From: Patescibacteria group bacterium
GTDB taxonomy: Bacteria; Patescibacteriota; Patescibacteriia; UBA9570; JAHJKD01
NCBI GenBank assembly: GCA_018822435.1
Contig: JAHJKD010000025.1
Coordinates: 1-50,323 of the forward strand
Length of the DNA stretch: 50,323 bases
Direction of reading: 5' to 3'
Shown here: piece by piece, positions 25,353 to 32,654 of the stretch
How the letters are laid out: the number at the start of each line of letters is the position of its first letter
Numbering within the stretch: position 1 is the stretch's first letter
Program-made: the position numbers and the translations under genes
The notes under the pieces: model-generated
Told to the model about the DNA's origin: nothing
The model's database searches: none
Seen by the model: the letters and a program-made list of their open reading frames with translations, nothing else

Positions 25353-26285
25353 ATGGCCCAAGAAAAAGAGCCAAACTTAGATTCTCTGCCCGAAGTTCAC
25401 CATGAAGTGGATGCGGAAAAGGCAGGGATTTTTATTAATGCAAAAGACACTATCATTGCCATAAAAAAAGAAATAGCAGGATTAGACAAAAGAGAAGCAG
25501 GTTTAGAGGAGGCTGTTCAAACAATGCAGGATGAAGGCGAAGCAGAGCCGGAAATTGTTGAAAGTGCAGTGGAAGCAGAAGAAGCTAGTGTGCTCAGGAT
25601 AGAGGACAGAAAAGAACAATTGGAAGGAAGAAAAGAAGAGCTGGAAAAATTGCGTAAATTACGTAACAAGGTTTTATTGGGAATGGGTGCGCTTTCAGGA
25701 ATGGATGCAGGCATTTTAGCTTTAGATAGAATTGGTAAATTTACGGGAGATGAAAAAGGAGGATTACTGCTTGATCATGATGAAAGAATCGAACTGATCC
25801 ATAAGAAGACAAAGTTAATTAAATTTGCCAGTAAAGTTGCTAAACCTTTTATGCCAGGCTGGGGCAAGGCCCTTTTGGTTGGCGGAGATAAAGTTTGGGA
25901 CATGACAGATACTTTGAATGAAAAATATGAGACTGCTTTAAAAAATGGTGAAAAAGTGACTTTTAAAGATACAGGTGGCTGGGCCATGGAAGAGATGGCT
26001 GGTATTTTTAAAGAGGCAGATTTGAAGGATCCGAAGAAGATAGAAGAGCTGGGAGGTTATGTAGTGGATTTTGGAAAAGATCTGGGCGGTTCAGCCGGAG
26101 CAAAGTTTGAGACCATTGGTGGTTTCATTCAGAATAATTCTGAAAAAGCATCAGATATTTTAATTAAAATGTTTTCTTCTATTAAAGAAGGAGATTATAA
26201 AATGGATGACTTTACAGAAGAAGTCATGCAGGAATATCAAAAATTAGAAAAGGCGGAAGAAGAAGAAATCGCCGCCGCCGCTTAA
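25353..26285 (+). CDS. Hypothetical acidic coiled-coil protein (paralogue A)
   Basis: 310 residues, not recognised. Residues 20-115 are strongly charged and helical with coiled-coil character (KKEIAGLDKREAGLEEAV and following). Then comes a segment LDRIGKFTGDEKGG...LIKFASKVAKPFMPGWGKALL, and a Gly-rich helix LGGYVVDFGKDLGGSAGAKFETIGGFI near 235-262. It ends in a Glu/Ala tail. There is no signal peptide or clear membrane span. The middle and C-terminal blocks recur in the next gene, so the two are ancient tandem duplicates. It is transcribed from a strong promoter. Confidence 0.7.
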   Translation: MAQEKEPNLDSLPEVHHEVDAEKAGIFINAKDTIIAIKKEIAGLDKREAGLEEAVQTMQDEGEAEPEIVESAVEAEEASVLRIEDRKEQLEGRKEELEKLRKLRNKVLLGMGALSGMDAGILALDRIGKFTGDEKGGLLLDHDERIELIHKKTKLIKFASKVAKPFMPGWGKALLVGGDKVWDMTDTLNEKYETALKNGEKVTFKDTGGWAMEEMAGIFKEADLKDPKKIEELGGYVVDFGKDLGGSAGAKFETIGGFIQNNSEKASDILIKMFSSIKEGDYKMDDFTEEVMQEYQKLEKAEEEEIAAAA

Positions 26286-26310
26286 TAATAAATTAATAAT
26301 TTTAAAAATT

Positions 26311-27333
26311 ATGGCAGACGCACCCCAACAAGAACAAGAACCAAGCAAGGTCGTAGATATGGCCGAGGCCAGGTTGGCACGCGAACAACAAATGGAAGAC
26401 ATGGAAAGCAAGGGAGAACTAGTGGAAGTAGACGGAGAAAAAATTCCCATTGGAAAATTAGGCGAAGTGGCTGATCTTTTAAAAGGAAAAGTAGTGGAAT
26501 TTTCTTCCCGCATGAAATCAAACGAAGGCCTGATGGAAGGGGTAGAGGGCGGTAACTTAGATAGTGTTAAGGAAAAATTATTGGGGGAACAAAAAGATTT
26601 AGAACAGAGACGAGATAAAGCGGAAAAAGAAGCTGGTGCAATTGAGGCCTTTAAATGGGGCGGTGGCAAGCTTATTGAATTGGGAGCCTATATACCAGGA
26701 TCAACCGATTTTCCCCGATTGCTTGACCGTTATGGCGGCAGGGCCTTGACTGGTGATGATGGAATTTTTCTTTCTCCAGAAGACCATGCTAGAATTGCAA
26801 AAAACCAATCTAAAATGGGAAAATGGGCTTTAAAGGGCATCGGAGCATTTGTTCCTGAAGCAAAAGTATTGACTAAAATAGCAGAACCCTTTGCGGCCAA
26901 GCGAGCGGAAATGGAAGCTAAAAAGGAAGAAATGGCCAAGAGGGGGGAAAAAATGTCCTTACAAGATGAAATGGCTGAATATGTGGGCGTTATTCCAGAT
27001 AAAAGTTTAAAAGATCCAAAAGTAATTGGAAAGCTCGGTGAATTTATTGGCGGGGCCGGAGGAGAATTGGGCGGAGCCGCGGGAGAAAAAATAGGCGAGC
27101 TCGGTAAATTTGTTGGAGACAATCCGGAAGCCGCTTCTAAAATTTTAACTTCGGTAAAAAGCATGATTGCGGAAAAGAAATTTAACGTATCTCCTGACAT
27201 GGTTGATTTGATTAAGAAATATGCTACTGGAGAAAAAAATAACGTAGAAGACATGGGAGATTTTACTGCTGATGATGAAGGCCGTGTGATGGAAGCTGAA
27301 GAACAAGAAGAAAGCCTTGATAAAGTTGCGTAA
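26311..27333 (+). CDS. Hypothetical protein (paralogue B of the preceding gene)
   Basis: 340 residues, not recognised. The N-terminal 110 residues are charged and helical. LDRYGGRALTGDDGIFLSPEDHARI and KWALKGIGAFVPEAKVL align with the middle block of paralogue A. DPKVIGKLGEFIGGAGGELGGAAGEKIGELGKFVGDNPEAASKIL aligns with A's Gly-rich block, including the D-P-K start and the E-x-AS-x-IL end. The Gly/Ala-rich helices could insert in or lie on membranes, but no classical span is seen. It follows A by 25 nt and ends before a bidirectional terminator. Confidence 0.7.
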   Translation: MADAPQQEQEPSKVVDMAEARLAREQQMEDMESKGELVEVDGEKIPIGKLGEVADLLKGKVVEFSSRMKSNEGLMEGVEGGNLDSVKEKLLGEQKDLEQRRDKAEKEAGAIEAFKWGGGKLIELGAYIPGSTDFPRLLDRYGGRALTGDDGIFLSPEDHARIAKNQSKMGKWALKGIGAFVPEAKVLTKIAEPFAAKRAEMEAKKEEMAKRGEKMSLQDEMAEYVGVIPDKSLKDPKVIGKLGEFIGGAGGELGGAAGEKIGELGKFVGDNPEAASKILTSVKSMIAEKKFNVSPDMVDLIKKYATGEKNNVEDMGDFTADDEGRVMEAEEQEESLDKVA

Positions 27334-27358
27334 GATTTATGTAAATAAAAGAAAATAA

Positions 27359-27394
27359 AGTAGGGGTTCAAAATTTTGAACCCCTACTTTTATT
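27359..27394. terminator. Bidirectional terminator between paralogue B and guaB
   Basis: A perfect 15-bp palindrome (27359-27373 and 27374-27388) with A-rich flank on the left and T-rich flank on the right serves both converging genes. Confidence 0.85.
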
Positions 27395-27405
27395 TTTAGG
27401 AAGAT

Positions 27406-28503
<1,098 letters not shown>

Positions 28504-28520
28504 TTAATTATTTAACTGAT

Positions 28521-28549
28521 ATTATAGGCGAAATCGGTAAAAGTGGCAA
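28521..28549 (-). promoter_or_regulatory. guaB promoter
   Basis: On the minus strand TTGCCA (28544-28549), a 17-bp spacer and TATAAT (28521-28526). It stands back to back with the promoter region of the small gene at 28619. Confidence 0.8.
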
Positions 28550-28561
28550 GAAAGGGATGTG

Positions 28562-28595
28562 TTGACAAAAGCAAGGAATAGGATAATCTTAAGTT
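28562..28595 (+). promoter_or_regulatory. Promoter region of small gene 28619 with TA-like half operator
   Basis: GTGTTGACAAAAGC, with TTGACA at 28562-28567, is followed by GATAATCTTAAGTT (28582-28595). Both words recur exactly in front of the toxin-antitoxin operon at 29806-29852, where the second word is half of a perfect palindrome. The -10 box is ambiguous here. Confidence 0.5.
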
Positions 28596-28618
28596 AATTT
28601 TAAAAGTAGCTTAAATTT

Positions 28619-28876
28619 ATGATAAATAGATCAGAAGCGTGGCCTCACATTGAAAAACGAACGGAAAAAGCGCGGGAAAAAAGGGAAAAAAAGGCGGTTA
28701 GGTTATTACATGAAAGATTCGAATTATTAAAAAGATTGCAAGATGGTAATAAAATCTTGGAAAATGATAACGACACTTTTACTAAAAATATAAAAAAAAC
28801 AGAGCATTTAATGGAGAAAGTCGGGGACGCAGTTGGAGAAACTGCGGATGAAACGACAGATCAATTATTTGGTTAA
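28619..28876 (+). CDS. Small charged helical protein
   Basis: 85 residues, unrecognised. It is basic and helical in the first half (KRTEKAREKREKKAVRLLHERFELLKRL), and acidic at the end (GDAVGETADETTDQLFG). The segment LQDGNKILENDND resembles LKDGNKLIVGNVQ in the protein at 29400, so the two may be distantly related. The gene is alone between the guaB promoter and another promoter at 28879. Coding status rests on composition and its own promoter. Confidence 0.5.
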   Translation: MINRSEAWPHIEKRTEKAREKREKKAVRLLHERFELLKRLQDGNKILENDNDTFTKNIKKTEHLMEKVGDAVGETADETTDQLFG

Positions 28877-28878
28877 AT

Positions 28879-28907
28879 TTGACTTTTTTTTAAAAATGAT
28901 GTATAAT
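28879..28907 (+). promoter_or_regulatory. Promoter of the small-protein operon
   Basis: TTGACT (28879-28884), a 17-bp spacer and TATAAT (28902-28907), 27 nt before the start codon at 28935. Confidence 0.8.
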
Positions 28908-28934
28908 ATAGATATAATTAATTGAGTCGAGATT

Positions 28935-29150
28935 ATGGACATTTCTTCTGAGGATGAATTAGAAAAATTAAGCGATGAAGAACTGGAAAAAAAGATCCAG
29001 GAAGTGGACGGATTGATTGCCGGAGAAAAAAATCGGCGCCAGACATTGCTTGCGGATCTGCATGCCCTGGAAGAAGAATTCAAGAAGCTGAGTGCGGAAA
29101 AAGACCAGGCCGGCATTGAGGAGCTCCGGAAAAAAATAATGGAATCTTAA
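28935..29150 (+). CDS. Small acidic coiled-coil protein
   Basis: 71 residues, unrecognised. LSDEELEKKIQEVDGLIAGEKNRRQTLLADLHALEEEF is a continuous heptad-like helix with net negative charge. It aligns without gaps to the basic protein encoded 9 nt downstream, sharing the pattern L/M-T/S-D-x-E-L-x, AGEKNRRQ/AEKKRRQ and LxxLEExF/LxxLEAMF. The two are therefore paralogues of opposite charge and may pair. Confidence 0.6.
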   Translation: MDISSEDELEKLSDEELEKKIQEVDGLIAGEKNRRQTLLADLHALEEEFKKLSAEKDQAGIEELRKKIMES

Positions 29151-29159
29151 TCAATATTT

Positions 29160-29387
29160 ATGCCAAAAAAAAAGACAAAAGCAAAAAAGTCTGTCCATAA
29201 AATGACGGACGCGGAATTAAAAAGAGAAGCGAAAAAGATGGACGCGGCCATCCGCGCGGAAAAGAAGCGGCGCCAGGGATTATTAAAAGAACTGGACAAG
29301 CTGGAAGCCATGTTTATGGAATTTCGCAAGAAAAAGTATTTGGACAACGTAAAAAAGCTGAAGCAGCAATATAAATTAAAAAAATAA
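29160..29387 (+). CDS. Small basic coiled-coil protein
   Basis: 75 residues. The tail MPKKKTKAKKSVHK and the end KKLKQQYKLKK are strongly basic, which suggests nucleic-acid contact. The central helix MTDAELKREAKKMDAAIRAEKKRRQGLLKELDKLEAMF is a paralogue of the acidic protein just upstream. No known domain is recognised. Confidence 0.6.
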   Translation: MPKKKTKAKKSVHKMTDAELKREAKKMDAAIRAEKKRRQGLLKELDKLEAMFMEFRKKKYLDNVKKLKQQYKLKK

Positions 29388-29399
29388 CCAAATAATATT

Positions 29400-29711
29400 A
29401 TGCCAAATCCATTAGAACGGTTAAAACCGATGGAAGCCGGCAAGGAAGCCATGGAAACCGGCCGGGCCAAGGTCGGAGAATTATTGGGCAAAGCCAAAGA
29501 GTTGGGACAATTAAAAGATGGGAATAAATTGATAGTCGGGAATGTACAAGAAGTAATGGGTAAAATAGAGGCCATAAGCCCGTCATCAAAAATTTTGGAA
29601 CAAGTCAAAAAGAAAGCCGGCGGAGCGAATCCGGCCGATATGATGGGAAAATTAAAGGGACCGGATTTTGGCTTCAGACAAATGGGAAGCAAAACGGAAA
29701 AGGGAATATAA
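29400..29711 (+). CDS. Small hypothetical protein
   Basis: 103 residues, unrecognised. It is Gly/Lys-rich, with a helical centre (AKVGELLGKAKELGQLKDGNKLIVGNVQEVMGKIEAI) and a Gly/Pro-rich C-terminus (AGGANPADMMGKLKGPDFGF). No signal peptide is seen. It is last in the small-protein operon (12-nt gap) and is followed by a clear terminator, which supports expression of the set. Confidence 0.55.
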   Translation: MPNPLERLKPMEAGKEAMETGRAKVGELLGKAKELGQLKDGNKLIVGNVQEVMGKIEAISPSSKILEQVKKKAGGANPADMMGKLKGPDFGFRQMGSKTEKGI

Positions 29712-29722
29712 GCAATATATGT

Positions 29723-29752
29723 AAAACTCCGGCACAGACCGGAGTTTTTTTA
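29723..29752 (+). terminator. Terminator of the small-protein operon
   Basis: AAAACTCCGG, a 6-nt loop, CCGGAG and seven T form a perfect rho-independent terminator 11 nt after the stop at 29711. Confidence 0.9.
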
Positions 29753-29807
29753 TTGCATAAAAAGAAATATTGATAATATATATGAGGTGGGCAAGCCTGG
29801 GGGAGTG

Positions 29808-29856
29808 TTGACAAAAGCCGCGCATATGTTAAACTTAAGATAATCTTAAGTTTAAC
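29808..29856 (+). promoter_or_regulatory. Toxin-antitoxin promoter with 13-bp-arm operator
   Basis: TTGACA (29808-29813) with a possible -10 TAAACT (29830-29835). The perfect inverted repeat 29828-29840/29844-29856 (arms GTTAAACTTAAGA, 3-nt centre) covers the -10 box and start site. This is where a Phd-type antitoxin would be expected to bind and repress its own operon. Confidence 0.7.
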
Positions 29857-29865
29857 TTTAATTTT

Positions 29866-30111
29866 ATGGAAAAAACTATATCTATCAAAGAGTTGCGCAC
29901 AAATATGCCCGCTATTAGGACCGGTTTAGAAAAAGGTATTACTTATACAATAATTTATCGATCTAGGCCAATTGGTAAATTGACTCCTTTGGAGGAAAAT
30001 TGGAAGGACAATAAAGATTTTATTAAATTATTTGCGAATCCTCCCAAAGAGCTATTAATCAAAAGTAAGAAATCAGCAGTAGAACTTGTTCGGGAGGAAA
30101 GAGCGGAATGA
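29866..30111 (+). CDS. Phd/YefM-type antitoxin
   Basis: 81 residues. The N-terminus ISIKELRTNMPAIRTGLEKGITYTIIYRSRPIGKLTPL matches the Phd/YefM DNA-binding fold (start, helix, then the R-x-x-P-x-G-x-L strand). The C-terminal half is flexible and charged, as expected for the toxin-neutralising tail. The stop overlaps the toxin start by 4 nt (ATGA). Autoregulation through the palindrome upstream is likely. Confidence 0.82.
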   Translation: MEKTISIKELRTNMPAIRTGLEKGITYTIIYRSRPIGKLTPLEENWKDNKDFIKLFANPPKELLIKSKKSAVELVREERAE

Positions 30112-30548
30112 AATTTAATATTAGTAATTTAGTTGTTGTCGATTCTTCAGTTTTCATATCAGCATGCGTGAAAGCGGAAAAGAATCAACAAATTTCTTGG
30201 GAATTTTTTAGAAATTTGGAAGAGAATGATATATATATTTTAATGCCCATAAATATTTTTTTTGAGATTTTAAACACTTTATTTAAATTAGGAGTTGATA
30301 ATAGAGATGTAAAAAAATTAATTGGTAAGGGCCCAATTTCGGGCATGTTGCCTTTAAATGAAGATTTTTTAGAACATATCTGGGTTCATTATCAAAAATT
30401 TGGAAAATTAAAAACAGCTGACAAGATTTTAGCCGTAACTAGCTATTATACAGAATCCCAATTAATTACTTGGGATCAGCAATTATTAAACCAAACCAGG
30501 GACTTGTGTGATTCTATGTCTCCGCGGGAATTTATTAAGAAAAAATAA
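30108..30548 (+). CDS. PIN-domain toxin (VapC-like ribonuclease)
   Basis: 146 residues. The four PIN acidic positions are visible: D12 (VVDSSVF), E53 (FFEIL), D105 (TADKILAV) and D123 (LITWDQQLL). These bind metal in VapC RNases that cleave tRNA or other RNA. The set is complete, so the toxin is probably active. It converges with the repeat-protein gene on the other strand, with 2 nt between the stops and no terminator seen. Confidence 0.85.
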   Translation: MKFNISNLVVVDSSVFISACVKAEKNQQISWEFFRNLEENDIYILMPINIFFEILNTLFKLGVDNRDVKKLIGKGPISGMLPLNEDFLEHIWVHYQKFGKLKTADKILAVTSYYTESQLITWDQQLLNQTRDLCDSMSPREFIKKK

Positions 30549-30550
30549 AT

Positions 30551-32653
30551 TTATTTCTCCAAGTTTTCTTTAATTTTGGCGACTAATTCGGGAGAGTAAT
30601 GCTCTCTCATTTGTCTGCTTTCGATTTGATATTTATGAAACCATTCTGGATGTTGACTTTTATATTTATAAGCATATTTTTTTAACGTGGTTGAGCTTAC
30701 TGGTAATTCTCTGCTTAATTCTCTAGCGGTCATCCATCCATCAGGAGGTGAAATACGTTTTTCCATGGCCTTTCTAATTTTTGAAACTAATTCTGGACTA
30801 TAGAAAAGTTCTTTTTTTTTGTATTCAAGCCGAAATTTTTTCTGCCATTCAGGATTTTGATCAAGGAATTCTTTTGCGATCCGGGAAATAGTCGTTCTAG
30901 TAGTGTTATATTCTTGCACCAGTACTTCACGTGCAATCCATCCCTCAGGAACTGCTCTTGCCTCAAGAATCATTTCTTCAAGTTTTTTGGCTAATTTGGG
31001 GGAAATATAATCAGCTTCCTGTCCATGCAGTTTGAATTTACCTATTTCCTCCTCATATTCCAATTTTAATGAATCCATATATTTATTAATTAGAAACGAG
31101 CTTGTATTGAATTTTTCAATAAGAGAATTAAGCGTAATCCAATTCTCTGGAGGCATTTCGTAGCTTTTTAAATCTTTTTGGATGTGATTGATAAGTTCAG
31201 GTGAATAGTACGTATACCCCCCATATTGCCGGTGCCAGCCAAGATGTTCTTTTAGGTATTTTTTTGCAATCGGATCAGTAATTTTTCTGGATCTTCCAAA
31301 TTTTTTTGCAACTGCTGTTCTGGAAAGCCATCCTGCAGGAATCTCTTGCCAATTTCCAATTTCATCTATAAGTATTTGTATTAATTTGGGTGCATAGTAG
31401 ATAGAGCGACCAATTTTCCTAAACCATTCAGGATGTTCTGCTCTATATTTTTCAGCCTTTTGTCTAGTTACACTATGATCTACGCCTAATGATTTAGATA
31501 ATTCATAATTATGTATCCAGCCCTCTTCAACATTTGATAAACCTTCCTTTTGTTCTTTTAATTTTGTGATTAACTCAGGAGCATAAAATTCAATATTTTT
31601 TCCACGGAAAAAGTAAAATTTAAACCAATCAGAATTACCCTCTCTTAATTTATCTGCCCATTTTTTTGCAGTTCGATGAGTGATGCCAATTTTTTCCGCT
31701 GTTTGACGATTAGTTAACCATCCTTGCGGAGGAGGTATTTCTTCTTCGATTTCCTTTATAATTAATTTTACTAATTCTGGTGCGAAGTGTTCTCTTGCTG
31801 GACCGGACTTCAATTTATAATTTTTAAACCATTCCGGATGATCAGTGCGATACTTATTGGTAATTCTTTCTATTCTAGAAGTCACGCTATCTAATAATTT
31901 AACAAGATTATAGTTAGTCTTCCAACCTTTAGGGGCATACTCATTGTTTACTCGTTGTTCGAACGGTTTTAAAATTAATTCCTCAATTTTTATTTTCCAT
32001 TCTTCAGAATCGCCCTGGAAAATTATTCGCGTAACAAGACCTGATTCTGTGAATTGTTTTAATTGATCTTTAGTGAGGTCAGAGTAATCCTCCCAAGAAT
32101 CTTCTGGCTCCAGATGATGAATTATAAATGTGGCATTGCCTTCTTCATTGTTCACAAAAACGATCTTATTAAAATCTAGAAGTAGAAATACTTGATAGCT
32201 TTCACCACGCATCATTTCTGGTGTATTAGTGCCGATGACGACATCATAATCTGTTTCAAGTTCAGATAATAATTCCATCAAATACTCTGTTCTAGGAATG
32301 AATTTTGGTTTTTCCCAGCCAGCGCCGGATCCAGTGATGATTTCTTTTTCATCTGGCGGGATAATAACTTCATTAATTTGCTCAATATGCTGGGGCAAGC
32401 GAATAGCCTCAAGTTTGCCTTGCTTTACTCTTTCTTTAATGTAGCTAGTAATATCAAAACGGATGCCGGGCACACCGCCTTTTTTCTTTGCTTCTGTTTG
32501 GACCAGATATTCTTCTGCTCCAAGGAGCTTGGCAATATCTGGTAGATGAAGCCCAGGATTGTTCTCTAGAACTTGAAGAAATTCAGCTTGGATTTGTTGT
32601 TGGAGCTTTTTACTAATGTTTGTATCTTGGTTTTCAATTTTTCTTTCAGGCAT
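30551..32653 (-). CDS. Protein with conserved N-terminal region and seven tandem winged-HTH-like repeats
   Basis: 700 residues. Residues 25-60 look like a first HTH (LENNPGLHLPDIAKLLGAEEYLVQTEAKKKGG). Residues 105-235 form an unrecognised globular region (GTNTPEMMRGESYQVF, FVNNEEGNATFIIHHLEP). From about 240 to the end there are seven repeats of about 66 residues. Each begins P-x-GW, then a helix-turn-helix of variable sequence, HPEWF-like, a short beta hairpin, and HYSPELV-x-x-I. This fits a winged HTH each time. It starts 1 nt after the upstream paralogue, so they share one mRNA. No catalytic motif is recognised. Modular nucleic-acid binding is inferred. Confidence 0.75.
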   Translation of the reverse strand: MPERKIENQDTNISKKLQQQIQAEFLQVLENNPGLHLPDIAKLLGAEEYLVQTEAKKKGGVPGIRFDITSYIKERVKQGKLEAIRLPQHIEQINEVIIPPDEKEIITGSGAGWEKPKFIPRTEYLMELLSELETDYDVVIGTNTPEMMRGESYQVFLLLDFNKIVFVNNEEGNATFIIHHLEPEDSWEDYSDLTKDQLKQFTESGLVTRIIFQGDSEEWKIKIEELILKPFEQRVNNEYAPKGWKTNYNLVKLLDSVTSRIERITNKYRTDHPEWFKNYKLKSGPAREHFAPELVKLIIKEIEEEIPPPQGWLTNRQTAEKIGITHRTAKKWADKLREGNSDWFKFYFFRGKNIEFYAPELITKLKEQKEGLSNVEEGWIHNYELSKSLGVDHSVTRQKAEKYRAEHPEWFRKIGRSIYYAPKLIQILIDEIGNWQEIPAGWLSRTAVAKKFGRSRKITDPIAKKYLKEHLGWHRQYGGYTYYSPELINHIQKDLKSYEMPPENWITLNSLIEKFNTSSFLINKYMDSLKLEYEEEIGKFKLHGQEADYISPKLAKKLEEMILEARAVPEGWIAREVLVQEYNTTRTTISRIAKEFLDQNPEWQKKFRLEYKKKELFYSPELVSKIRKAMEKRISPPDGWMTARELSRELPVSSTTLKKYAYKYKSQHPEWFHKYQIESRQMREHYSPELVAKIKENLEK

Positions 32654-32654
32654 G

